NCBI GenBank assembly: GCA_023053545.1
Contig: JAKZAN010000002.1
Span: 237,501-301,500, forward strand
Length of the DNA: 64,000 nucleotides
Direction of reading: 5' to 3'
From: Lepidurus packardi
Lineage: Eukaryota; Arthropoda; Branchiopoda; Notostraca; Triopsidae
Positions 10,091-21,054 of the stretch are shown in pieces. A model generated the notes under the pieces. The model was not told the origin of the DNA. It did no database searches and saw nothing but the letters and a program-made list of their open reading frames with translations. Positions within the stretch are counted from its first letter, which is position 1. Each line of letters begins with the position of its first letter. The position numbers and the translations under genes are program-made.

Positions 10091-12656
10091 GATGTTCTCC
10101 CGACAGATGAACTGCAAATACAACAAGAAGTAGAAGTTAGCAATTCGTCAAGTCAAAATAACAAGAAAACAAAAGGTTCCAGTTTTAGGATTATTTGCTA
10201 CTTGTGTAAAGAAAGCTTAACTAGTTACGTTACACTAGTTAGGCATATAAAGGATACACATGATCAAATTGAATGTCAAATTAAGTCAGAAGCCTTTCCT
10301 GACATACAAAGCTTCTATCAATGGAAAGAGCATACGGAACTTGAAGACAACACGTCTTGGGTCACCCGAAGGGGGGAAAGACAATGCAAGGATCGTACTG
10401 TCATCAGTTACGTATGCAACAGGTCCTACGTTTATAAGAATAAAAGCGAAGGTCATCGTGCCATTAAGCAGCAAAAATCGCTCCGTACAGGGGTAAGTTG
10501 CACCTCCTTTGTGCAAGTTAATCTAAACACAAAGACAGGCAAAGTCGCCATTGATTACTGCCGATTCCACATTCCTCATGATAGGCTCCCTGGCCGAAAT
10601 AGGATTCAGGTGTCTGTGAAAGCGAAGATGGGGAAAATGATTTACCTTCAAATGCCTACCCATGTCATAGTGGAACAATTGGCAGGGGATATTGACCAGG
10701 AAAATATAAACATCAACAAGCTTGTAACACCCAAAGATGTACGTAATTTAGCGCAAAAATTCCCGAAAGCACTAAGAAAACATCAATATGATCACGTTAG
10801 TGTTACTCTTTGGGTAGAAGAAATGGCAAAAGCAGATTATAACCCTGTTTTCCTCTACAAGGGTCAAGGCACTCAAGACAACGATTCGGGTCTTGAAGAG
10901 AAAAATTTCGTTCCAGTCTCAAGCGGAGGCTTTAAATCTATATAAGGATGACTGTGTTTTGATAGAGAGTACCTATCGAATTAATTAATATGCTTTTGTC
11001 TTAACTACCTTAATGGTGTTAGACAAGTCCCGAATGGGATACCCAGTGGCTTTTTTAGTGAGCGACCGGGAACACGAGGTAGTTATTAAATACTTCTTCA
11101 GTAAACTGAAAGAGAGAACAGGAGAATTAAAGCCGAAGCAATTCATGAGCGATATGGCGGACCAGTACTGGAACGCCTGGGGAAAGGTATTCGATACCAG
11201 CAAAACACAAAGACCTATCTGCATTGGCATTGGCAGTACTGGAACGCCTGGGGAAAGGTATTCGATACCAGCAAAACACAAAGACCTATCTGCATTGGCA
11301 TTGGCAGTACTGGAACGCCTGGGGAAAGGTATTCGATACCAGCAAAACACAAAGACCTATCTGCATTGGCACGTCCTCCGAGCCTGGAAAAAAAACCTAA
11401 CCAAGCTCCAGGCACAAGTTACGAGTGAAATTTCTGACCACATCTTTTCTTCCCTGCAGCGTTTAATATGCATTAGGGATGAAATAGATTTTCGAAGGAC
11501 TTACACCCAATTTTTAACTTATATTGAGGAGAACCATTGGTCCTTCTTCACATACTTTTACGATGAATACAACAAGCGTATATCTACATTTGCTGGATAT
11601 AATTACAAAGATATGTATGTGCGAACAAACATGGTCTTAGAAACGTACCATCGCCATCTAAAACACGAGATCATGGCGGGTGTATTTAACCGTAGAATCG
11701 ACTCACTAGTCGAGCACTTGAAAGATGTTTCAACTCGTAGAATGCATAAACAGGTAGTGCTCTACAATAGAGGCTACTATAGTTATAGTCTCAAACAAAT
11801 TCATATTAGGCATTATAGATCGAAAAAGATACCTGATGAGCACGTGACGATTTTGGATGCGAAAACTTGGCGCGTGCAATCGCAGTCAAATCCTGGTATC
11901 TCTCACTTAGTAATTAGACATTACGACGGACTATGCACCCAACCTGATTGTTTTAATCGATGTGGCCTGTGCGGAGCATGTCGACATGCATTCTCATGTG
12001 ACTGTAAAGACTTCTACTTTTTAAAGTTTGTCTGCAAACATATTCACAGAGTTATCCCACCGCTAACGAACGATCAGAGACACTCTCATGTCGACGCCGT
12101 TGCTATCGAAGAAGACGGCGTGCATATGGCAGATAAGTTATTGCCTGCAAAATTAGAAGATAATACCTTGTTAGCGAAAAAGTTGCTGGACACTTGTAAT
12201 GAAATTATCCATAATATAATAATTAAACAAACTAATTACACAAGGGAACAATTTGTTCACATGATTAGCACGGCTGTATCCTTCAAAATTTTAACTGAAC
12301 AGGAACCTGCCAAAAATGTACAAGAAATATTTGAAGATAAAATTTCTGCAAGTAAAAATGCCGTGACAAAACCTCAGAGTAGGGATTTTTTTGCTACTCG
12401 CAAAGAAACACGGAAACGAAGCAAAACAGCAAAAATTGATGACCAGATACTGGACGACATAACACCCGCATTTTGTGCCACGTGCTTTAAGCAAAATGCT
12501 CCGAGTGATCCAGAGAATTGTCAATGGATCGCATGCAATGAATGCAACAGCTGGTTCCACGAAGAGTGTGTGCCAGGTTTAATTAGAGCGGGTCTCAACA
12601 CAGAGGACCTGAAATCAATTGTTTTCAATTGCATCTCCTGTGCTTTGTCCTGTTAA
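10091..12656 (+). pseudogene. MULE transposase 1 (C2H2, FAR1/FLYWCH-like, MULE, SWIM, PHD), decayed
   Basis: Domain order: an acidic N-terminus; a C2H2 finger (C-x2-C-x12-H-x4-H, near 10196-10260); a Cys/His DNA-binding domain related to FAR1/FLYWCH (10350-10580); the MULE core (PVAFLVSDRE, then FMSDMADQYWNAWG); a SWIM finger CDCKDFYFLKFVCKH (11998-12042); and a C-terminal PHD-type finger (CATC, CNECNSWFHEEC, CISC; 12475-12655). The open frame shifts near 10940 and an in-frame TAA lies at 10986-10988, just before TTLMVLDKSRMG, so it is not intact as it stands. A 71-bp tandem triplication sits at 11164-11370. This is a plain DNA transposon of the Mutator superfamily. Its ends were not found. 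Confidence 0.8.
11164..11370 (+). repeat. 71-bp tandem triplication inside MULE transposase 1
   Basis: Three essentially identical copies begin at 11164, 11235 and 11306, each starting AGTACTGGAACGCCTGGGG. The third copy stops at 11370. Because 71 is not a multiple of three, each copy is read in a different frame (WNAWGKVFDTSKT, GTPGERYSIPAKH, LGKGIRYQQNTKT), and the reading frame stays open through all of them. Confidence 0.95.
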
Positions 12657-13980
12657 GTGCAAAACTTTAACAAGCCCTTCAACTTTAGTTTCTTGCTAAG
12701 TTATTGGGGTAACCCCCTCTTAAATATATTTTCCGTATTAAATGCCTTGTGATGAATGTTCATGAGTGCACCGGTAGTATATCTACCAGATCGATCTCGG
12801 ACAGAACTGTTTCATTTCAGCAGAAACGAGTCAGTTCGAGATTCCGGCAAAAGGAAACAATAGTTTCCATTGCACGGTAATCACATCACCAAAACAGGCG
12901 ACACAATTAAAATAATTGTGTGTTTTAAGGAAGTTGTGGCGCAAATCAGCGCCATTTTCAGTTGCACGTACTGAGTTGTGCGCTGTTGTAAACGAGCACA
13001 CTTGGTTTAGCGTGCTTCTTGAAATGGCAATATTTTCACCAATTTTTTAATTAAACGTAGAATAAACTTAAATGTACTTGTTATGAACCATGTTGCAAGC
13101 ATGTTATAAATGAAATATTTAAACTCCATTGTGTCTGGCTCTTCTTATGACATAAAAAATAAAATGAAAAGAACATTTCAGAATTAAAAAGGACTTTTCC
13201 GAGTGCAAAAGGAACCTCAAGGGAAAAGTCTGACAATATTCGTCATTGCTCTGGCGGTTCAAAACTCAACAAAGCCTTTATTGAAATAGTAGCAAAATAT
13301 TCCGCCATTTTTTGCCTCATCACTCTGCTGAGCATTGACAACATTTTCATGGCTAAAACTGCGGATGCTGCTGCCGTTTCCTGCCAAAGCAGCAGCTACA
13401 GCATTGTGTACCTTTGTTTGTCTCTAGTGGCGGGAAAATTTATTCACATACAAATATGAACCTCAAAATCTCGCAGGCGAAAATAGATAAATAAAAACTA
13501 AATTTCTAATCATGATGAAGTCGCTTCCACCGTAAGAAACACGACTAACCGAGTGTAAGCTCCAACAACGAAAACCTTACAGCTCAGTTCGTGCAACTAA
13601 CGCGGGTGCTATTTTTAGGAATATACGAAATAATAATAAGAAAGACCAGCTTTACTCACGCCTTATCCCTGGATAAAGAAAAAAATATCATGCCGTAATT
13701 GGGAACTACACTAAATAGAAGAAACGTCAACATAACGTTAACTTTTTGACATTAACGTCAGTTAAATTCAATATTCACTAATTCACACACTACCACATAC
13801 CACGACGGGATCCACCGATATATTGACGCTCCCAGACAGAAACGGCTCTCTTCATACCGACAGCACGCCACAGAAAATTTAGCGGTCAGACCGGTAAGCT
13901 TTTGAGAAGTCCGATCCTCCGAAAAGGCGTCTTTTAGTAGCTTCTATTTTTGGCGAGTTAAACCTTATGTTTTCAACTCT
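12657..13980. other. Non-coding stretch between MULE transposase 1 and the kinetochore-like gene
   Basis: AT-rich, no open frame of note. It probably contains the right end of the MULE and the promoter of the downstream gene. TCCTCCGAAAAGGCGTC at 13915-13931 matches, in reverse complement, the motif repeated upstream of DNAJC17, and has the same orientation relative to transcription. Confidence 0.4.
13915..13937 (+). promoter_or_regulatory. Motif shared by two promoters (TCCGAAAAGGCGTC)
   Basis: This 23-bp sequence, 44 bp before the start codon of the kinetochore-like gene, matches 22 of 23 bases of the reverse complement of 3534-3556, upstream of DNAJC17. Relative to each gene the orientation is the same. 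Four further partial copies lie in the 95-bp duplication at 3617-3800. It could be a transcription-factor site or a remnant of a shared repeat. Confidence 0.4.
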
Positions 13981-16900
13981 ATGGATATGGATGAACAAGA
14001 ACTATTTATGTCTGTTTTGCAAATTATTGAAAAAAAAATGGATAGTTGTCTGAAACGCCACAAGGATGCAAAAGAAGCCGAGACCTTTCAGAAGGAGTTT
14101 AGTAAGGTTGGTACAATATGTTAATATCTGTAGTATCTTAATATGTGTAATATCTTATTTTCCTATGATATATTGACTTTCAATTTTAGGAATTCACTGA
14201 GGTGGTTGAGTTAACCAGACGGGACATTTTTAAGCCACAATCGCCATCGTTGGAAGCTCTTCGTGTAGCAGAGGAGCAAGCAATAGAAGGTCTGTCATTT
14301 GAGCATAATGTGTTTAAAATACACGACAAAATCTGTTTCTTTTCGATTCTTAGAGTACGATTATCAACTAGATATGACAGTTCTCAAACGAAAAAGATAC
14401 CCGAAGTATATTCAGACCAGACTTCAAAGGACTTTGAAAACCGAAGCAAAAGCATGTGTGGGTTGATTTCATTGATTAACAAAATGCATTATAAGTTGCG
14501 ACGCTTAACTAACCGTGTATTTTCTAGGAAGGGATGGCTGTCGATAACGAAAATGAAAACTCAAGCTTCCTTTTTGACGCTGAAGGGCAAAACCGTGGAT
14601 GCCCGACCGACATACCTGATCTGACTGCAGCAACTACGCAAATTAAAACGATTTCGAAGGTATTCTTTATTTTCTGTATATTTAGTTTCATATTGTCTTT
14701 TATATTGTTTTTATATAATCTTTTTCCCCCTTGCAGAAATTTCAGACTTTACTAGCCAAAGTTGATCAAATAGAAGCCTGTAACCGCAATCGCGAACGTT
14801 GTGACAAAAAGGAGTTAACTTGGAAATCATCTCTGAACAAAAGCCGAGAGCTGTAAGGATAATTTCAATTGTATTTTAGTTTCAACTATGTACGATTTAT
14901 TGATTGCAAACTAACCTTAACATATACACAAACACAGATACCTAGCTACCCTAGTTACATAGGTCTGCTTTTTTTAAATAAACGTCAAACCCTAATTTTA
15001 AGAGCAGGCCACAGCCAGGGGCGTCGCGAGGGGTGGGGGTGGGGGGGTGCACCACCCCCCCAATAATTGGCCAAAAACCGATTCGGTAAAATTTGGGTCG
15101 CCGTCGGTAAAATTCGGAAAATGAAAATAAAACGAGGATTATTCAATAAATCTCGTAAAATTAAAGGAAATAACTACGATAATAACTGTTTAAATCTTTA
15201 ATCACAGTATAAAGGTTTCACAGTATGGTAACTGGGGGTATCTTCCAATGTAAAGGGATTAACACGATTTTCTCGGTCTCAAGAGGATGTGGGGGTAACA
15301 AGGAACATAGGAGGGATGGATTCACAGACTTGCCCATCCTACCCCAGAAGTAGGCATTCCAAATCTACTAGAAAAAGGGTTCGAGAAGAGAAGAAAACAT
15401 TCAGAAAACGGGGGACTGGTGACCTTTCTCTCGGGCACTCTAGGGAGTTTTGGGCTGACGTAGGGTCCTACCGGCAACGCGCGCATTTGAAAGTGTTAAG
15501 AAAAATACTAAACTTGCAAAAGTTAGTAACATTTAGGAACAGTTGCAAAGTACCAATGTAATGGATAACTCGTATATAGACATAAATAGTCATAACAACA
15601 CATATAGACATTAATATACATGGGTATTTTATAGTACAGTGGAGTCCACGTAACTTCCACTCGCTTAGCGTCATAACTCGCTTAATGTCAATCTTCAGTC
15701 AAGTCCCATTTCATTCCCATTGAAATTCAATGGAAATAGACTCGTTTTACATCGACTCTCTTAACGTCATAACTTGGGTTTTCTTCATACTGTTGTCATT
15801 CCCCATCGGGTATCTTACAATGATAAGTACGTTCGGTTAACATCCGACCGTCATGCGCAACAGAAATCCTAAGAAAACATCCTAAAAAGTGGGACGATGA
15901 AATGACCTATTCCAGGAAGCGCTTTCGGAAGCTCATTAAAAAAATGTATTTCATAACAAGGCTAACCTTTCACCTCTTACAAACTTTCACCTGTTACAAC
16001 AGTTCTGTCTTTTTCGATATTCTTAACAGTAGTTCTCTAGTAAGGGAGACAGTAAAATGTCTAAGCAGAAGTGTAAAACTTTAACATTAGCGCAACGTGT
16101 AGAAGTTATATCCCTTTTGGATAAAAACGATACCCAAGTGTCAATTGCGAAAAGGTTTGGTGTTGATCAAGGAGTGATTTCAAAAATACGCAAGAACAAG
16201 GAAAACATTTTGGAAGACTGGCGGAATAACTCCAATCCAAACCGGAAGCGCAAAAGAACTGGAAAATCGGAAGATGTAGAAGAATCTTTGCTGCGATGGT
16301 TCAGCCAGGCTCGAAGCAGGCAGCTACCTATTAACGGACCGCTTTTAAAGGAAAAAGCCGAACAACTCGCAAAAGATCTTGGTGTAGATGACTTTGTCGC
16401 AACAACTGGATGGCTCGATCGGTGGAAGAAAAGGAACAACATCGTATTCAAGAAACAGCATGGAGAAAAGCAAGATGCCGACGACGTGGTTGCAGAAAGA
16501 TGGGTAAAAGATGTTCTGCCCGACCTGATCAAAGATTATAAACCACGCGATATTTACAACGCTGATGAAACTGGTCTCTACTGGAAGGCGATTCCGGATG
16601 GAACACTAACTTTTAAGGGATTAAAAGTTTCGGGAGCTAAAATATCCAAAGAGCGTATAACTTTACTGCTGGCTGCAAATATGGACGGATCCGATAAACT
16701 GGAGCCGCTCATAATAGGGAAAAGCAAAAAGCCGCGATGTTTCAAAGGTATAAAACACCTGCCCGTTTTATATGAAGCAAACAGCAATGCGTGGATGACT
16801 TCGGTTTTATGGGAAGAATGGCTCGGTAAGGTTGACCGCAAAATGAGACTCGAGAAGCGCAAAATACTTTTGCTGTGCGATAACTGTACGGGACACACGA

Positions 16901-18525
16901 ACAATCTTCGCCTCACAAATGTGAAGCTTCTTTTCTTGCCACCTAACACAACATCCGTAATTCAACCTATGGACCAAGGCGTCATTGCTTGCTTCAAGCG
17001 ACAGTATAGATCACTTATTCTGCGACAGCTGGTTTCGATCATGGATAATGAAACTGGCACACGAGCTGCGGAGCTGGCTCGAAAAATATCGCTTCTAGAA
17101 GCTCTTCACATGGTACGGGAAGCTTGGCGCAAAACTAGTGCGACAACCATTGCTAACTGTTTCCGTCATTCTGGAATAACGAAGGACTTGCAGAATGAAG
17201 AAGCTGGCATCGCCAACGTCTTGCCGAATGCCTCGGAAGTCAACACTTTGGAATACATGGACATGACCGAGTTCAATCTCTTTGTCGCTATTGACGAAAA
17301 GCTCCCAACAGAGAGCGAAGAATTCGAGCCTATTGCCGTGTCGGTCACAGGGAACGACGATGAAGACGTAAACGACGATGAACCTCTGCCACCTCCACCG
17401 TTGATGGCTGTAATCGAGGCGATACATACTATTCGTCGATACGCTGAAGTTACCGGTTTCACCCCGTATGAGAGACTATACGATTTGAGAGCTGACCTGG
17501 ACGTTCACAGCATAAAGAAGGCTAAACAAAGATCAATAACAGACTTTTTCTTAAAGAAATAACTTTTAAAGCAAAATACTGTAACTTCTGTCTACGTTAA
17601 GAAAACTTATTAAATTTATATTAATGATACTGTATACTTAATACACGCGTCTGAATATCTATTATTGTTTTTTTTTCCTCGTCAGTATTTCTGGTTGTGA
17701 AAAACACCCACCTCGGCTAACATCCTATCTCGCTTAACGTCATACTTACTGGTCTGTCCCGAGCCCATGAACTTAAGCGAGTTCCACTGTATATGGAGTT
17801 AAACCTATATACTATAAAACACCTATGTATGGGTTGCAAAATAGACTGCCTCCTCATATAGACATATACAACCTGGGTAACCAACCTGGGTGCAACCTGG
17901 GTGCAACCTGGGTGCAACCTGGGTAACGCGAAATAGTCTATAATGTGTATACGTGTTGTGCTTTGACCTAGTTAATTCATCTTTTATTTTAAGCTCACAT
18001 AGTTTAAAGCAATAGATTTATATTACGCGCTTTGTAAACCGTCGTGACCTTTTTTGAACTGCACTGGGAGGTTTGCGAATGTACCCTTTCATTTTCTGGC
18101 CCTTTACCTGAATATTACTCGGGGGACCGAGAAGGTCGTCAGAAAACCTTAACATTGGAAGATAGCCCTGTTAGCATACTGTGAAACCTCTATACTGTGT
18201 CTTTAATAGTCGATAGAAAATATAAGATAGAAACTATAATACAGTCGGTAAAATCGTCAACTACAGTCGGTAAAACTAAGGTCTCCACCCCCCCCAATGG
18301 AAACCCCCTCGCGACGCCCCTGATTATAACTAAATTGTTAATATTTTCTAATTAATTATGTAAAATGTATACTATACTTATCTTAAATTAGATTAGTTAA
18401 ATTTGTTTAAGGTTAAAGCAATTTTAGTAGTTCTTGTGTTTTTTAAATATTACTTTTTAAAACGTTTCTTAAAATTTTTCTCTTGTTCCAGTTTCGGATT
18501 TTACCACGTTTCGCAGGACATGTAG
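13981..18525 (+). CDS. Small coiled-coil-like protein, possibly NSL1-like (Mis12 complex)
   Basis: Exons 13981-14106, 14190-14289, 14354-14457, 14528-14659, 14737-14852 and 18492-18525 join without frame breaks to give 203 aa. The N-terminal half is predicted helical and charged (LQIIEKKMDSCLKRHK; RRDIFKPQ). The segment YDYQLDMTVLKRKRYPKYI resembles the LDEL..TATKRKQWPKKI stretch of the kinetochore protein NSL1, and the overall size fits arthropod NSL1-type proteins. The family call is tentative. The last intron is about 3.6 kb, against about 70 bp for the others, because it holds nested transposons. If that intron were not spliced, translation would stop at once at the exon 5 boundary (GAG CTG TAA), costing only the last few residues. 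Confidence 0.55.
15637..17789 (+). mobile_element. Tigger/pogo DNA transposon, apparently complete
   Basis: It begins CAGTGGAGTCCACGTAACTT and ends with the inverted CACTG, preceded by GAACTTAAGCGAGTTC-like sequence, flanked on both sides by TA (15635-15636, 17790-17791), the duplicated target of this superfamily. CTCGCTTAACGTCATA-type repeats lie inside both ends. It carries one uninterrupted transposase frame. It is inserted inside the larger inverted-repeat element. Confidence 0.92.
16057..17562 (+). CDS. Tigger transposase (CENP-B-like helix-turn-helix, DDE)
   Basis: A single exon of 501 aa, close to the family norm, with no visible damage. The N-terminal psq/CENP-B HTH runs over about residues 5-55 (LAQRVEVISLLDKNDTQVSI, FGVDQGVISKIRKN). 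A second CENP-B-type HTH follows at about 70-130 (LLRWFSQARSR; ATTGWLDRWKKRNNI). The DDE core shows YNADETGLYW, LLLCDNCTGHTNN and QPMDQGVIACFKRQYR, which give the three catalytic acidic residues. The C-terminus is acidic and Pro-rich. The start ATG is the one directly before SKQKCKTLTL, the usual Tigger beginning. The protein cuts and pastes its element at TA sites. Confidence 0.93.
   Translation: MSKQKCKTLTLAQRVEVISLLDKNDTQVSIAKRFGVDQGVISKIRKNKENILEDWRNNSNPNRKRKRTGKSEDVEESLLRWFSQARSRQLPINGPLLKEKAEQLAKDLGVDDFVATTGWLDRWKKRNNIVFKKQHGEKQDADDVVAERWVKDVLPDLIKDYKPRDIYNADETGLYWKAIPDGTLTFKGLKVSGAKISKERITLLLAANMDGSDKLEPLIIGKSKKPRCFKGIKHLPVLYEANSNAWMTSVLWEEWLGKVDRKMRLEKRKILLLCDNCTGHTNNLRLTNVKLLFLPPNTTSVIQPMDQGVIACFKRQYRSLILRQLVSIMDNETGTRAAELARKISLLEALHMVREAWRKTSATTIANCFRHSGITKDLQNEEAGIANVLPNASEVNTLEYMDMTEFNLFVAIDEKLPTESEEFEPIAVSVTGNDDEDVNDDEPLPPPPLMAVIEAIHTIRRYAEVTGFTPYERLYDLRADLDVHSIKKAKQRSITDFFLKK
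17871..17926. repeat. Short tandem repeat, CAACCTGGGTG units
   Basis: About five head-to-tail copies of the 11-bp unit CAACCTGGGTG just right of the Tigger, within the larger inverted-repeat element. Confidence 0.85.
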
Positions 18526-19060
18526 CGGTTCCCGTTTTGCGTTTCGCATTTGATAAACACCCTCGGCGCGTGCTTTAATCGGGTAGGGGACGAACGGGCC
18601 CAGTTCCAAACGGGCCCACCTTGACCAAACGGGCCCAGTGCCAAAGAGGCCCAACCATTGACCAAACGGGCCCAGTCAACAGACCAAACGGGCCCACTAT
18701 TTTGAAACATTGTAAACACCCTGTTGTGCTGTTTTACGGACTCAGGGAACAACACACGATATGGGTAAGACACGATATGTATATATTTTCAAACATATCT
18801 ATTGTATTGTAACATATGTGAAATTAAGTATTTATCTTTTTTGTATTGTTTTCTACTTAGAATGGCCCAGAAGAAATGAACTGGAAGTGGAAGTCTTGCC
18901 CAAAACTATATTAAAAAACTAAAAGTCTAAGAAGTGGCGACTGAAGTATAGTACGACTGTTAGCTGGATTGGGATGGACTTTATATAAGACTGGACAAGA
19001 GCATACTAAATATTTATAGCAATACTTCTTTGTACGAGTTTTGACATCGACTTGCTGTAT

Positions 19061-19354
19061 TGTAATGGTTAAATTATATGTATATTAGTATTTCTAAGGC
19101 TCACTAGGTGGCGTGAGATGTGTGTTGCGTGAAGAGTTGCTGAGGAGAGTGGTAGTCAGAGAGTGGGTAGCGAGTCGGGGTATGTAGCGGTAGTCAGGAG
19201 AAGTAGAGTTAAGGCGGTGATTTTGATTGTTGGAGTTTTGTGATTTAAAGTGATTTATGTTGACAATACAGTGGAATTAAACGAACCCAGCTCATTTCCA
19301 GGGGTTTTCCTTTCGGACATTTATAATTATCCAAATTACAACTTTCCCCTCACA
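19061..19354 (+). repeat. 5' LTR of the young gypsy element
   Basis: 294 bp, TG...CA termini, followed within 10 bp by a primer-binding-like TGGTGGCAGCGG. Confidence 0.95.
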
Positions 19355-19752
19355 TAATTTTGGTGGCAGCGGTGGGATATTCCAACAGTGAATTGTTGTT
19401 TTAACGGAGACTCTCGCAACAGCGATTGAAAGTATTGCCGTCGATGGCCTATGTGTAAATTTTAGACTGAAACTTTGTGAGTGTCGTGGCTACAATTAGC
19501 GCTTTTTTTTGGCAAGATTTTGTGAGATTTGGCAAACTTTTGCGACTTTAATTTCATCTCGAACAAGCTTCGCGGGATTATTTCATTGTTACCAACAATG
19601 AACCCGTGCTTATTCCGTTCGCTGTGACGTCGTCTGAGAATGTCATTTTTGCGTCACCATACATCCTGAACAGTACGCCCGAGCTTTCATTATTGCGTCA
19701 GTCATCCTTTTGTGCTACGAATTAATAATTCCACCCAACAAAGACAATTATC

Positions 19753-21054
19753 ATGGAGTCCGAGCAACTCATTCAAGCCATTACGTCCCTTGCTCAAAGC
19801 GTCCTGGCTCAACAACAGCGCTACGATAGCGAACGAGATGTTCTTAAAGCTGAACTTCAAGCCCAGCGGAAAGTTTTTGTCGATGCCCTCCAAGCGCAAC
19901 AGGTGCCGGTGACAAACGCCCAAGTGACTCGTCCAATCAAGACACTGAATACGAACAGCCTGTCCACCATTCCCGTTTTCTCCGGCGAGCAACATGATGA
20001 TGTACAGGCTTGGATAGAAGTTGTATCTCGAGTGGGCGTAGTTGAAGGCTGGGACCCTGATGATCACCTACGGGCTGCCCTAGCGAAGATCACCGGCGCC
20101 GCTTATAATTGGCACCAAGTTCAAGGAAATTTATGTCCTTCATGGGAAGACTGGGAAACGGGTATCAAAAAAGCCTTTGGACGAATTTTAACTTTAGAAG
20201 AGTGGGCTAGGATAATGGAAGCCCGACGACAAATCCCGGGTGAGTCTAGTAGAACATATGTATACGACAAGTTGCGTTTGTGCCGCATGTGTCCGGTCAA
20301 ACTGTCAGAAATAGACCAAGTTAAACGACTAGCTTGGGGGTTACTACACCGAGAAGTAGCTGCTGCCATTCTTGCCGGTAACCCAAGTACCGTGGATAGT
20401 TTCATCACGCAATTAGACCACGTCGAACATGCTTTGGGTCCCCTCCCTATGCATACGTCTCCTCATACCACGTATAACCATTTTGTCAAACCCGTAACCA
20501 TCAACACCGTACCGCATGATAGAGATAGCACAAAGCCCATCGATAACGATCTAACAGCAGTTATTCAGAATTTGGCAACCAAAGTTGAACGTCTTTGTTT
20601 GGAACGGTCCAATGCTAATCCGGGTCGGAACCGTCCGGAACTCCAGGAACGTACATCTCGTCCTCTTCCTGAACGCCCTCCGAACCCCAACCCGAGGGAA
20701 TGTTATAAGTGCGGCCGGGAAGGTCATTTTGCCCGCGATTGCCCCACTCCACCTAACCTCCCCACGTCCAATCCTCGGCGAGTAACTTGCTACAAATGCG
20801 GTGTGGAAGGACATGTGAGCCGTGAGTGCCCAACACCCGTAAGGAACACCGAACCCGTACGAACTAGAGGGTGTTTCGCGTGCGGAAGTACGGACCATTA
20901 TGGACGAGATTGTCCAGTACGGCGACACGAGAGTAACCAGTATTGTCCGCCTCCCCCGAACCACGGACCTCAAAATATGAATAACCAGTCGGGAAACGCG
21001 CAAGCCGATCTCATGGGGCAGGATCGGCTACGGTATGCAAGTCCCCCACAGTGA
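19753..21054 (+). CDS. gag: gag of the young gypsy element
   Basis: This part encodes a Gag-type protein: a Gln-rich N-terminal helix, a capsid-like core (GAAYNWHQVQ, WARIMEARRQIPGES) and three CCHC zinc knuckles (CYKCGREGHFARDC, CYKCGVEGHVSREC, CFACGSTDHYGRDC) that bind the element's RNA. It belongs to the retrotransposon and has no host role. Confidence 0.9.
   Translation: MESEQLIQAITSLAQSVLAQQQRYDSERDVLKAELQAQRKVFVDALQAQQVPVTNAQVTRPIKTLNTNSLSTIPVFSGEQHDDVQAWIEVVSRVGVVEGWDPDDHLRAALAKITGAAYNWHQVQGNLCPSWEDWETGIKKAFGRILTLEEWARIMEARRQIPGESSRTYVYDKLRLCRMCPVKLSEIDQVKRLAWGLLHREVAAAILAGNPSTVDSFITQLDHVEHALGPLPMHTSPHTTYNHFVKPVTINTVPHDRDSTKPIDNDLTAVIQNLATKVERLCLERSNANPGRNRPELQERTSRPLPERPPNPNPRECYKCGREGHFARDCPTPPNLPTSNPRRVTCYKCGVEGHVSRECPTPVRNTEPVRTRGCFACGSTDHYGRDCPVRRHESNQYCPPPPNHGPQNMNNQSGNAQADLMGQDRLRYASPPQ

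Larger units (their letters stand above)
15016..18322. mobile_element. Terminal-inverted-repeat DNA element, host of a nested Tigger
   Basis: The ends are a perfect 18-bp inverted repeat, CAGGGGCGTCGCGAGGGG. Behind it on both sides are short GTCGGTAAAAT-like repeats (near 15086-15120 and 18240-18275), an ordered subterminal structure. No transposase belongs to it, so it is a non-autonomous element of roughly 1.15 kb once the Tigger is set aside. I found no clear target duplication, so the superfamily (hAT by its terminal CAGGGGCG) is a guess. It lies in the last intron of the kinetochore-like gene. Confidence 0.7.
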
